From NCBI RefSeq assembly GCF_009193295.2, contig NZ_CP059973.1, positions 4,898,001 to 4,962,000 of the forward strand: a stretch of 64,000 bases of DNA, given 5' to 3'. The notes under the pieces are model-generated. The model did not search any database and was not told where the DNA came from. It was given only the letters and a program-made list of their open reading frames with translations. Shown piece after piece: positions 42,378-50,824 of the stretch. The stretch's first letter is position 1, and every line of letters starts with the position of its first letter. A program made the position numbers and the translations under genes. Origin of the DNA: Bacteroides luhongzhouii (GTDB lineage: Bacteria; Bacteroidota; Bacteroidia; Bacteroidales; Bacteroidaceae).

Positions 42378-43118
42378 TTACTTTGAGAGCAACATTTTCA
42401 AGTCATTCTTGCTGATGCCCATGTATTTGCATACCTTTAGCTCGCTTATGCCGTCAGCCAGCATTTGCCGGACTGCGTTTCTGTCTCTTTCATACGCTTC
42501 CAATCTATTGAAAATGGTATCAGTCAAAAAGTCTATTCCCTCTGAAAAGGCTTTTTCTCCTTCCGGGGTATTAAAGTCTATCGTGCAGATTTGGGCACAC
42601 TCCTTATGAAGTATCAAATAGTAAATTCCTCCGACTAGGATTGCAGCGATACTTTTAATATTTACTTTTGCAGGTTTAAACAGCGTTTCGTAATATGTAA
42701 TCAAATTAAGGTTCATGACGTCTCGCGTTTCCGCCGTTCTTTTTGTGGTATCATTGACAACTGACATTTCGTAAAGCAACAGCTTTTGCATAACGGGATT
42801 ATCTGACAAGTTCTTGAAGAGTATCTTGAGTGTTTCAGCGAAGAACTTTTTAGGTCCCAATACATTCAAGTTGGAAATATCGATGGCATTGTTTATCCAG
42901 AAGTCATATTGCTTGGCAAGTTTGTCATAGAGATTATCCATCGAACCGTATCTTCTATAGAATACGTTGGCTTCCACCCCTGCGGCTTTCGTCAAGGTGC
43001 TTAGATTGACATTGCCGAAACCCTGTTCCGCCACGAGTTTTTCGAGTTCGGACATTACATCCCTGTCTAATTGTTCATTAGTCCGTCTGTTTCGAGTTTT
43101 TTTCTCTTCCTGCTTCAT
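42378..43118 (-). CDS. TetR/AcrR family transcriptional regulator
   Basis: A 246-residue regulator. The N-terminal helix-turn-helix reads RRTNEQLDRDVMSELEKLVAEQGFGNVNLSTLTKAAGVEANVFYRRYGSMDNLYDKLAKQYDFW, followed by an all-helical ligand domain. Unusually, the C-terminus looks like a second helix-turn-helix (RQMLADGISELKVCKYMGISKNDLKMLLSK). It lies between the MORN gene and an integrase remnant, so it may have travelled with a mobile element. Target unknown. Confidence 0.85.
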   Translation of the reverse strand: MKQEEKKTRNRRTNEQLDRDVMSELEKLVAEQGFGNVNLSTLTKAAGVEANVFYRRYGSMDNLYDKLAKQYDFWINNAIDISNLNVLGPKKFFAETLKILFKNLSDNPVMQKLLLYEMSVVNDTTKRTAETRDVMNLNLITYYETLFKPAKVNIKSIAAILVGGIYYLILHKECAQICTIDFNTPEGEKAFSEGIDFLTDTIFNRLEAYERDRNAVRQMLADGISELKVCKYMGISKNDLKMLLSK

Positions 43119-43255
43119 TCTTATATTGTATTTATACTGGCTATATCTGCTTTTCTATAGATGGTTTTATTGCAAATATAGGTGTTTTACACTTTACAAG
43201 CAATATATTGGTGATAAAGATAACGCCAATGGTGGCTTGATATTTAGATAATAGA

Positions 43256-43735
43256 CTAATTAATTTGCTTATTTATCCCTTCAATCATACTTGTATTATG
43301 GTATTCGTTTTTGCAGTTGGGATAGCAGGGAACGGGCAGCAGTTTGCCGTCTTTCGCCATACCCTCGTATTTCTCTATGATATGTTTGGCAACTTCCAAC
43401 AGACGGATGTTACTTTCCGTACCCGTTTTCTGGCGTTTGGTCTTAATCCACAGATGACCGTCAAAGGATATTTCCAGATTCTCTTTCGTCAAGTGATACA
43501 TGTCCGTCCAGCTTAACCCTGTGAATGTGCAGAAAATGAACAAGTCACGAATCAATTCATAGCTTTTCTTCTTGAACGTGCCGTTGATAAGCAGTGTGAT
43601 TTCCTCTTTTGTCAGAAAGCCCCGTTTGGTTTCTTCTTTTGTGATGCTGTACCCGTAGAACGGATCACACTGTAGCCAACCGTTATTTAGCATTTGAAAT
43701 CCATGTAACTCAGCACTTTGAAAACTATATTGCAA
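43256..43735 (-). pseudogene. Truncated tyrosine integrase (IntDOT-like)
   Basis: About 160 residues of the core of a Bacteroides tyrosine recombinase: NNGWLQCDPFYGYSITKEETKRGFLTKEEI, then LFIFCTFTGLSWTDMYHLTKENL (Ser in the Arg I position, as in IntDOT), then LRLLEVAKHIIEKYEG and LPVPCYPNC. The arm-binding N-terminus is missing, with a stop just upstream. The protein ends at INKQIN, just before the H-x-A-R-H box and catalytic Tyr, so it cannot recombine DNA. It marks an old mobile-element boundary. Confidence 0.75.
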
Positions 43736-43931
43736 TCATCTGCCTGCCAAAAGAAAGTAACGGGATAGTAATGTAACTTTGTCCTCACTTGGCTTTTTGT
43801 TGGTTTCGGATGGCGTTCTGTTCTGTTCTTTCTCTCGCCTAAATCGCTATTTGTCAGCCTTATTACTACGCTTTGCGCTAAGTCTCAATTTTAATTCATA
43901 TCTTTGTTCAGGATACGAACAATATAATACA

Positions 43932-44621
43932 ATGAAGAAAATACTACTGACTGACTCTCATAAAGATAAGCTGTTTCAAATCCCTCTTTTTCGGGATTTA
44001 CCTCTGAATATCAAACTTTCTTTGCTTGAGAAACTTGAATTTGTTATCTATGCAGCAGAAAAAAAAGAGATTGTTGTAACCCAAGGTACCCCATGCAATA
44101 AATTATATGTATTATTAGAAGGAAAACTACGCACAGACATTATAGACGGACTTGGAAACGAAGTAATGATTGAATATATCATTGCTCCACGAACTTTTGC
44201 TACTCCTCACCTATTCAATACAAACAACACATTGCCAGCTACATTCACAGCCTTGGAAGACAGCATATTACTCATGGCAACAAAAGAGTCAACTTTCAAA
44301 GTAATCAGTCAGGATCCACAAGTATTACATAATTTTCTTTGCATAGCAGGAAATTGCAATATCTGTACCGTATCCCGCCTGAAACCTCTTTCACGCAAAA
44401 CCGTACGGGAAAGATTCATTGTTTATCTATATGAACATAAGAAAAAAGATTCATTGGTGGTAAATATCATGCATACTCAATCCCAACTTGCCGAATACTT
44501 AAATGTATCACGTCCCGCCCTATCTAAGGAAATCAATAAGATGATTAAAGAAGGGCTTGTCACTATGGAAGGAAAACGAATAGAGATTTTAGATCAAATA
44601 ACTTTAGAGAAATATCTGTAA
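43932..44621 (+). CDS. Crp/Fnr family transcriptional regulator
   Basis: A 229-residue regulator starting at the ATG at 43932 (MKKILLTDSHKDKLF). The longer frame from 43779 has unrelated upstream text, and a -7 box (TATCTTTG, at about 43903) lies in it. An N-terminal cyclic-nucleotide-binding-type barrel (FRDLPLNIKLSLLEKLEFVIYAAEKKEIVVTQGTPCNKLYVLLEGKLR) is followed by a winged helix-turn-helix (HTQSQLAEYLNVSRPALSKEINKMIKEGLV). It has no FNR-type N-terminal Cys cluster, though C-x5-C-x2-C occurs in the dimer helix (CIAGNCNIC). It is convergent with the nrf operon and is its likely regulator. Confidence 0.88.
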   Translation: MKKILLTDSHKDKLFQIPLFRDLPLNIKLSLLEKLEFVIYAAEKKEIVVTQGTPCNKLYVLLEGKLRTDIIDGLGNEVMIEYIIAPRTFATPHLFNTNNTLPATFTALEDSILLMATKESTFKVISQDPQVLHNFLCIAGNCNICTVSRLKPLSRKTVRERFIVYLYEHKKKDSLVVNIMHTQSQLAEYLNVSRPALSKEINKMIKEGLVTMEGKRIEILDQITLEKYL

Positions 44622-44672
44622 TAATCTATTCCATAACAATAAAGATAATTATCAGGGAAGTCCCTAAAACAA

Positions 44673-44713
44673 AAAATCATCCTTACTGCAATATGTGTAG
44701 TAAGGATGATTTT
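44673..44713. terminator. Bidirectional terminator
   Basis: A 15-bp perfect stem (AAAATCATCCTTACT with AGTAAGGATGATTTT) between the convergent Crp/Fnr and porin genes. The A and T runs sit at the stem ends. Confidence 0.85.
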
Positions 44714-44772
44714 ATAAACTCAAAACTTTTCAAAAATTCTCTCTCTATTTAATTCTTATTATTTCCTTGGGT

Positions 44773-46053
44773 TTACCATTTTACGAACAATATTTTCGGA
44801 TTGATATTCAATGATACCCAACCCCAGTCCTGCCAGCTTTTATGATTACCTGTTTTCACAATATCCATTGTCTTCGTGCCACGCATAAAAGAATATCCGG
44901 CAGAGAGTTTCACATCTTTCATGATTGACCAGTTTATCTGATAATCAACTTCCGAACCTAATGATTTCTTTAAGTCCTGAACTTTAACTGCTGTACTAAA
45001 GTAATGGTAATTAAGTTCCATATCCACCTTGTCAGATAGACGGAAACGACCTCCGATACGAGCATCCATCAATCCCGGTGCATAACCATTTGCAAATGTA
45101 GAAGCATAAAAATAATCCATTGCTCCATAGAATTTATGATGGGTCCCATAAAGAGGATCAAAAGCCTTATACTTACCGCCATTTCCTTTATCACCGCTTA
45201 AATAATCAAAACTAACTACGGCTCCCCATGTCTGATTAAACGTATAGGCGGCTTGTATGCTTCCCATCAAAGCTGAAACTTTCTCCGCAGCTTTATTCTT
45301 ACCCATCTGATAGTAGAAAGCACCATCCAGATTCCAGTTACTATTCTTATAAGTGAGGTAAGTACCCATTGTTTGTAAATAGCGGGTATGAGAATCATCC
45401 GTAGCTTTATCGCCCGTTTCCAATCCCAGATTCATAAACAATAAAGAAGCTCCGAACGGAACATTGTCCGCTTTATAATGATACCAGACAGTTTGCATAT
45501 TCTTATAAGGCTGTCCGGTAGAAGAATCATAGTAAGTACCTCCACTTGTTCTATTGTCATTATTCTGGTTAAAAGCAAGAATCAGATGCACTTCATTATT
45601 TTTGTTAGCATATCCCAGCTTCAACGCATCGTGGTAACGACCCGCTACATTCCAATCCAGTCCTCCCAAAATACGTTCATCATCATAAATCAATGACTGA
45701 CGTCCCAGTTGAGCAAAGAACCCTTCACCAAAGTTCAGTTTCGCCCAAGCCTCATTCAACATAAAACGCCCATTCTTCTCAATCTGCGGGTCTTGTCCCC
45801 AAACACCGACATGCTGTGCCGACATCTTTAGTTCCAGATCCGAACGTTTATAATCCATCGAGAGGCGTGCGCGGTTATTGATGAAAGAGGTAGGAGCTAC
45901 CCCTTTATCCCGTGGAGTCAGTGCACCATTCCGATACTCCGCACGAGGTCTGATTTGCATAGACATCGTAAATTCATTCTCTTTCTCCGTGTTTTGTGTA
46001 TATGCCATGCTTGGCAACAGCATAAGCAAGAATGACCAATAAAATGTTTTCAT
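44773..46053 (-). CDS. Alginate-export-family outer-membrane porin
   Basis: A 426-residue beta-barrel protein with signal peptide MKTFYWSFLLMLLPSMAYTQ. The start at 46053 is chosen over 46086, which would add 11 residues before the signal. The text INNRARLSMDYKRSDLELKMSAQHVGVWGQDP and LNEAWAKLNFGEGFFAQLGRQSLIYDDERILGG is characteristic of the alginate_exp family, with many amphipathic strands and a C-terminal NPKILFVKW. It is the last gene of the nrf operon, 29 nt after ccsA, so it may admit nitrite or release ammonium, although family function gives no direct support for that. Confidence 0.85.
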   Translation of the reverse strand: MKTFYWSFLLMLLPSMAYTQNTEKENEFTMSMQIRPRAEYRNGALTPRDKGVAPTSFINNRARLSMDYKRSDLELKMSAQHVGVWGQDPQIEKNGRFMLNEAWAKLNFGEGFFAQLGRQSLIYDDERILGGLDWNVAGRYHDALKLGYANKNNEVHLILAFNQNNDNRTSGGTYYDSSTGQPYKNMQTVWYHYKADNVPFGASLLFMNLGLETGDKATDDSHTRYLQTMGTYLTYKNSNWNLDGAFYYQMGKNKAAEKVSALMGSIQAAYTFNQTWGAVVSFDYLSGDKGNGGKYKAFDPLYGTHHKFYGAMDYFYASTFANGYAPGLMDARIGGRFRLSDKVDMELNYHYFSTAVKVQDLKKSLGSEVDYQINWSIMKDVKLSAGYSFMRGTKTMDIVKTGNHKSWQDWGWVSLNINPKILFVKW

Positions 46054-46082
46054 TGATATTGAAGTTTTAGTGATTCGATATT

Positions 46083-46874
46083 TCAATTTAAATTATAAGT
46101 ATGCACACTGACTCCCTGTGCGGCCGGAAGGTAATTGATTCCATACCAGCACATTTGCAACAGGACAAATGATACTAACAGAATAATCAATGCAGGACGT
46201 GCCTTCAATGGCTTGCCTAATCTGAAATGGATATACACCAGATAAGCGAACCAGGTAGCTGCTGCCCAAGTCTCTTTCGGGTCCCAAGCCCAGTAATGCC
46301 CCCAGGCTTCTTTTGCCCAGATAGCTCCGGTAAGCATACCTAATGTCATAAATGCCAGACCTACATAGGTGAGGTTGTCACACAAATCCATCTCTTTCCG
46401 TTCAACCTCCTTCTTTTTGAACCAAAGCAGATAGACGGCCATCACCGTCGCCGCTCCCAACATAGCATAAGCAAACATATACACAATGACATGAAGGGCA
46501 AACCACGGGCTTTGCAAAGCAGGCATTAATGTCTTATTGTGAATCTCCGGTTTGAAGATATTGATACAGATAAAGACCAATGAAAGGATGCAACTGAAAC
46601 TTAAAATCCATTTATACTTCCAGCGTGCATAGGTTATCAATCCCGCCAACGGAAGGAAGAAAGAATACCACAGCCGTGTCTCTCCCATTGTCCGCATCGG
46701 AGGACGTTCTAATGAAATCCACATTCCGATAATGAAGCTGAAGAAAATAGCCAGACCTAAGAAAGTAAATCCATAAGCCCATCCCGGTTTTGTACCTTTC
46801 CAGGCAGCAAAAGCTCCCAAAGCCCAACAAACCAGTGCAGCTATTGCAAATAGTATAAAGTATTCCCAACTCAT
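46083..46874 (-). CDS. ccsA: Cytochrome c biogenesis protein CcsA
   Basis: A 263-residue integral membrane protein of the heme-handling CcsA/CcmC family. About eight membrane segments surround the signature WAKEAWGHYWAWDPKETWA, the tryptophan-rich heme-presenting loop. Conserved His residues flank it. With the ResB-like partner it forms the system II heme lyase that attaches heme to the CxxCH motifs of NrfH and NrfA. The ATG at 46874 (MSWEYF) overlaps the ccsB stop by 4 nt; the long upstream extension lies inside ccsB. Confidence 0.9.
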   Translation of the reverse strand: MSWEYFILFAIAALVCWALGAFAAWKGTKPGWAYGFTFLGLAIFFSFIIGMWISLERPPMRTMGETRLWYSFFLPLAGLITYARWKYKWILSFSCILSLVFICINIFKPEIHNKTLMPALQSPWFALHVIVYMFAYAMLGAATVMAVYLLWFKKKEVERKEMDLCDNLTYVGLAFMTLGMLTGAIWAKEAWGHYWAWDPKETWAAATWFAYLVYIHFRLGKPLKARPALIILLVSFVLLQMCWYGINYLPAAQGVSVHTYNLN

Positions 46875-48106
46875 GCTTTGTCCTCCTCTTTCCTCTTTTG
46901 TGCGCTGACAAACAGACAGATGGCTCCTGCCATCATCATTATAATTCCTGTGTAAACAACCGGCAACCACGGATCGCGAACCAACTCGAAAACACTGACA
47001 TCGCTCCATCGTCCCTTTGTTTCATCGTAACTAAGTTGATAAATTTTCCAACCTTCTATCTCCATCGGACGGTTCACTTCAATGGTTCCTTCCGTGGTCG
47101 TTCCTTCTTGTGTGTAAATCTTCACTTCCGATGCAAATCGCTGCGGTTCCCGTTCCGGCATTACAATACTGGTTAAAGAATCCAGCCGGATTGCCTTATA
47201 GGGAAAAAGAAAACTACCACAGCTTACCCATCCCTCTTTGGTTGTTTGATTCTTCTGATTGACTGCTTTCAGATAGACAGCATAAGTCGCTCCCATCGAA
47301 TAGAATTTTGTAAACTTCAAGGTATCTTCGGTAGCCATAGAAGCAGCCATCGGAATAGATTGCTCGATAGTTAGCTGCCAGTCCTGCAAGCTGCCATTTG
47401 TCACTCCCTCTTCCAACAATACATGTACAGGAGATTTGTCGGGAAGCGTACGGCCGGTTTCATTATCAATCAACATCAGTTTCGGAGGATATTCGTCGAT
47501 AGTGAAATCCTTCAGTTCGATAGCCAACGGAAGTTCAATCAGTTGGCCTTTATCATCCGTAGCCCGCCATTCGGCACTTCCCATCCGGGTTGTCATTTTC
47601 AACCTTTGCATATCGGCATTTCCCAAAGTGGCTGTTATCAGTGCAATAAACAATCCGATATGATTCAGAAGGAAAGAAATCCTGCTGATCTTCAAAGAAA
47701 AACCGGTGCGAAGGATTGTCAGCCCCAAGGCGGTGACCATCCAAAAGTAGAGCAGGACAAAAGGCCAGGAAGAAATCATCTGCGAAAATCCCAGCAGATC
47801 AGCCGGAGCATGACCGGAAGGAGCTTGCCGGATCAGTCCCATCACCACCGTCATGCCGACCACCCACAATAGAGACGAGACAGCAGCGGAATAATGACTC
47901 AACCATCCGAATAAATAGACACGTTTGCGAAGAAGGTGCATGGCTACCAAAGCAATGATATAAACCACTAACACAATCACATTGACCGGACAGGCAAACA
48001 GGTCCCAATGTATGGCTCCCACTGTCATTTGCAGCAATAGCCCTATCACCAGTAATCCTGCGCCAATCACCAGCCCTTCTTTATAACTCCATGGTTTGCT
48101 CCACAT
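46871..48106 (-). CDS. ccsB: Cytochrome c biogenesis protein ResB/CcsB-like
   Basis: A 411-residue membrane protein with N-terminal hydrophobic segments (LVIGAGLLVIGLLLQMTVGAI; VIVLVVYIIALVAMHLL), a large periplasmic domain (VELPLAIELKDFTIDEYPPKLMLIDNETG...) and a C-terminal anchor (WLPVVYTGIIMMMAGAICLFVSAQ). This matches the ResB/Ccs1 subunit of system II cytochrome c maturation. It sits between nrfA (12 nt) and ccsA (4-nt overlap), so this operon carries its own heme lyase for nitrite reductase. Confidence 0.87.
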   Translation of the reverse strand: MWSKPWSYKEGLVIGAGLLVIGLLLQMTVGAIHWDLFACPVNVIVLVVYIIALVAMHLLRKRVYLFGWLSHYSAAVSSLLWVVGMTVVMGLIRQAPSGHAPADLLGFSQMISSWPFVLLYFWMVTALGLTILRTGFSLKISRISFLLNHIGLFIALITATLGNADMQRLKMTTRMGSAEWRATDDKGQLIELPLAIELKDFTIDEYPPKLMLIDNETGRTLPDKSPVHVLLEEGVTNGSLQDWQLTIEQSIPMAASMATEDTLKFTKFYSMGATYAVYLKAVNQKNQTTKEGWVSCGSFLFPYKAIRLDSLTSIVMPEREPQRFASEVKIYTQEGTTTEGTIEVNRPMEIEGWKIYQLSYDETKGRWSDVSVFELVRDPWLPVVYTGIIMMMAGAICLFVSAQKRKEEDKA

Positions 48107-48118
48107 ATATAAATTCTC

Positions 48119-49600
48119 TTATTTCTGTGCCAGACGACCGTTTTCTTTCGCTTTCTCCAACCATGCCGGAACAGTTGTTTTCAGGAATTTCTCCTTAGCC
48201 GCTCTTTCAGCATCCATATCCAAGCCGATATATTCCTGTGCTTTTACCTTTGTTGAAATGTCCGGCATCGGAACATCTCCCGTATATCCGTTCTTTGCCA
48301 ATACTTTAGACACAGCCAGACGGGCTTGCATGGCACGATCCAATCCATGAGAAAGAATTCTCTGAATTTCCTGCGGTGCATGGAAAGAACCTCCGTGTGA
48401 AGCTACTCCGAAATCCCAACGCCATTGTGCCTGACGAATCAGTGCGAGCACATCTTTCATCTGTGTTTCTGTGGCACCCTTGTCCCAGGCAAATTTAGCT
48501 TCGATATGTGCTTTTGCCAATTCCTGTTCCAGACGGTTACGGATTTCATTCGCTTTACGCTGGCGTTCGTACACATTATTACGCAAAGTCTCTTCACTTT
48601 CACGGTGACAAACCTGACAGGTGCGGTCAATCATAGCCAACGGGCTTTGGATATGGTGATCGCTGAATTTCACACCACCTTCACTCTTATACGGCATGTG
48701 GCAATCGGCACAAGAGACACCTCTCTGTCCGTGGATACCCATCTGACAAATCTCATAGTCAGGATGCTGCGCTTTCAGAATCGGAGTACGGCTCAATTTA
48801 TGAATATAATCATAGAAACCGGCCTCATCATAATAAGCCTCCATATCTTCTACCGTAAAACCTTTGTCCCAAGGGAAAGTCAGGTATTTGCCATCCCCTT
48901 TGAAGAAATATTCAACGTGACATTGTGCACAGACCAATGAACGCATTTCTTGCGGAGTAGCTTTGGTGATGTCTTTACCCTGGCGTTGGAAAGCTTCAAT
49001 CAAAGCCGGACGGCTGATATGAAGATTCATTGTTTCCGGGTCGTGGCAATCAGAGCAGCCAATCGGATTTACGATTTCGGCACCCATAGCTCCCCATTTA
49101 TTATTATAGAAAGAATCAACACCCAATGCTTCCATCATACGGGGGACATCCGGACTTTTACAAGTCCAGCAGGTAGACGGTTGAGGACCATCTGTCGGGT
49201 TCACAGGTGCACCGGTACGTAATGATGCCGTAATATCTTCAATGGCATGCATGTGCCCCCGTGGAGTAGAATAATCTTTAGAGAAAGCGTAACCTGCCCA
49301 TAGAATCACCATTTCAGGACGTTTTTCCAAGGCGTCCACCGCAATATTCCCATTAAATTCGCTTTCAAAGTCAGTCTTTGCAGTTTCCGTCCAAGTTTGA
49401 TATTCACGGGGGAAATCATCCTTGAATAGTTCATTTCGCGCTTCAATTCCCTTGATGACGTTTTTACGGTTGTTGAAAATGCTGGCAACTTCCGCCCTCC
49501 GTTCCATCAACGCAGAAACGCATAATCCCAAAACAAAAACAACGACCATTGAGCCTCCGAACAACAGCCATCCTTGCCATGATTTTAATTTCTTTTCCAT
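48119..49600 (-). CDS. nrfA: Ammonia-forming cytochrome c nitrite reductase NrfA
   Basis: A 493-residue pentaheme enzyme that reduces nitrite to ammonium with six electrons in the periplasm. An N-terminal membrane anchor or signal (WLLFGGSMVVVFVLGLCVSALM) precedes the catalytic heme motif CWTCK and four CxxCH motifs (CSDCH, CAQCH, CADCH, CQVCH). The catalytic Lys replaces His in the first, as in other NrfA proteins, and downstream His/Tyr/Gln residues are present. nrfH lies 39 nt upstream. Electrons probably come from the menaquinol pool through NrfH. Confidence 0.97.
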   Translation of the reverse strand: MEKKLKSWQGWLLFGGSMVVVFVLGLCVSALMERRAEVASIFNNRKNVIKGIEARNELFKDDFPREYQTWTETAKTDFESEFNGNIAVDALEKRPEMVILWAGYAFSKDYSTPRGHMHAIEDITASLRTGAPVNPTDGPQPSTCWTCKSPDVPRMMEALGVDSFYNNKWGAMGAEIVNPIGCSDCHDPETMNLHISRPALIEAFQRQGKDITKATPQEMRSLVCAQCHVEYFFKGDGKYLTFPWDKGFTVEDMEAYYDEAGFYDYIHKLSRTPILKAQHPDYEICQMGIHGQRGVSCADCHMPYKSEGGVKFSDHHIQSPLAMIDRTCQVCHRESEETLRNNVYERQRKANEIRNRLEQELAKAHIEAKFAWDKGATETQMKDVLALIRQAQWRWDFGVASHGGSFHAPQEIQRILSHGLDRAMQARLAVSKVLAKNGYTGDVPMPDISTKVKAQEYIGLDMDAERAAKEKFLKTTVPAWLEKAKENGRLAQK

Positions 49601-49639
49601 TGTATATCGGTTTTATTATTTTATTACGTATTTCATTTC

Positions 49640-50239
49640 CTATTTATCTTTATGATTCACCATCTTCCGAAGCCATTCGGGAACGGGCGATTCCGGAAGA
49701 GGAACAATAGCCCCCGGAGTGCCGGACAGAGAGTTTTTTCCACCATGAGGAACATCACGATGGCAATCCCAGCAAGCCTTGCCCTCTCCTACCTGTGACA
49801 TCATATAATCAATCTTCCCCGTCTTCACAAATTCCGTATTGAGTTGTGTATGACAGCGAATACAATTATTCATTATCACTTCGGAACTGGCTTCATGAGC
49901 CTGAATCACCTGCGGCTCGCTTTTGGTAAGAAATGCAGCCACGTGTTTCATACCGTCCACCCCTTTAAAGGTCCATTTTTTCACAGCATTTTCATGTGGC
50001 ACATGACAATCATTGCAGGTGGCATTCCGGGCATGTGAGCTATGAAACCAAGTCGCATAGTAAGGAGTCATAATGTGACAATTCACACATGCAGCCGGGT
50101 CATCTCCAAGATAGGTATGTGCCCGGAGCATGTACAGAAACAATGCTCCTCCACCCACAATAACACCGCCAATGATGACAGCCGCTACCTTCCATTTAAA
50201 AGAAGGAAAGAGTCGATTTATTATTGGAAACTTCATCAT
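49640..50239 (-). CDS. nrfH: Cytochrome c nitrite reductase small subunit NrfH
   Basis: A 199-residue membrane-anchored tetraheme quinol dehydrogenase of the NapC/NirT family. One N-terminal membrane helix (WKVAAVIIGGVIVGGGALFLYML) precedes four heme motifs: CVNCH, CNDCH, CIRCH and CWDCH. It oxidises menaquinol and passes electrons to NrfA. It is the first gene of the operon nrfH-nrfA-ccsB-ccsA-porin, with its own promoter and a palindrome near -40. Confidence 0.95.
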   Translation of the reverse strand: MMKFPIINRLFPSFKWKVAAVIIGGVIVGGGALFLYMLRAHTYLGDDPAACVNCHIMTPYYATWFHSSHARNATCNDCHVPHENAVKKWTFKGVDGMKHVAAFLTKSEPQVIQAHEASSEVIMNNCIRCHTQLNTEFVKTGKIDYMMSQVGEGKACWDCHRDVPHGGKNSLSGTPGAIVPLPESPVPEWLRKMVNHKDK

Positions 50240-50257
50240 ATGAAAAAGTATTTTTCA

Positions 50258-50307
50258 CAAAAGTAAAGGATTGGAAACAAAAAAGGTGTAATAGATATTA
50301 CACCTTT
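50258..50307 (-). promoter_or_regulatory. nrfH promoter with palindrome near -40
   Basis: The -7 box TACTTTTG is at 50258-50265 on the minus strand. A perfect palindrome with core TGTAA-N6-TTACA is centred near 50294.5, about 40-42 bp upstream of the expected start of transcription. That is the class II position for Crp/Fnr activators, and a Crp/Fnr gene is adjacent to the operon. Confidence 0.55.
50282..50307 (-). terminator. Terminator of the TonB-receptor/DUF4625 operon
   Basis: An 11-bp perfect stem (AAAGGTGTAAT with ATTACACCTTT) followed on the minus strand by TTTTTGTTT, 25 nt after the DUF4625 stop. The same bases form the palindrome at the nrfH promoter. Confidence 0.7.
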
Positions 50308-50332
50308 CAAAAGAAAAAATACGCACAGCTGT

Positions 50333-50824
50333 TTATTCGCCATGATGGTGGTCTTCATCTTCCACCTCATTGCTCAATTTAATATTGCGCGCGATATAAG
50401 ATTCGTTGCCTGCGGCATCCGTGCAATAAACCATCAAATGATAATCCCCTGCAGTCGCATTGGCTGGTATTACAATATCGTGATGATGAATATGTGCTGT
50501 TTTCTGTCCCGACACATCATACGATCTGTTAAAACTAAAATCTACAGTTTCCTGTGCAACTCTACTATTACCGCCGTGTGAATGATGGTCGAAATTGCTA
50601 TGAATTTCTATTTTATAAGATTTCAGCATGACGTCATCCGACAAATCCATCTCAAAATGAACTCCATGTTCGTTTCCAATCTCCAATGCCTGACCTTCTT
50701 CCGGTTCATGAAGTTCAATCAGAGGTTTGGTCGTATCACTGGAATCATCATTATCACAAGAGAAAAATACGAAAGTCACTGTTGCCAAAAGGCCGATCAT
50801 TGGGAGATAAAATTTATTTTTCAT
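50333..50824 (-). CDS. His-rich DUF4625 lipoprotein
   Basis: A 163-residue lipoprotein (lipobox TFVFFSC) with an acidic linker and one immunoglobulin-like domain. It is rich in histidines: HSNFDHHSHGGNS, TAHIHHHDIVIP and a C-terminal EVEDEDHHHGE. The domain matches DUF4625. Its start overlaps the TonB-receptor stop by 4 nt, so the two are coupled. The clustered His suggest binding of zinc, copper or nickel at the outer membrane for delivery to the receptor. Confidence 0.8.
   Translation of the reverse strand: MKNKFYLPMIGLLATVTFVFFSCDNDDSSDTTKPLIELHEPEEGQALEIGNEHGVHFEMDLSDDVMLKSYKIEIHSNFDHHSHGGNSRVAQETVDFSFNRSYDVSGQKTAHIHHHDIVIPANATAGDYHLMVYCTDAAGNESYIARNIKLSNEVEDEDHHHGE

Noticed and set aside
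43779..43931. N-terminal extension of the Crp/Fnr regulator
   Set aside because: It has no family similarity and contains the promoter. The family-like protein starts at the ATG at 43932.
46875..47009. Longer CcsA start
   Set aside because: It lies inside the ResB-like gene in another frame, and the hydrophobic protein begins at MSWEYF (46874).
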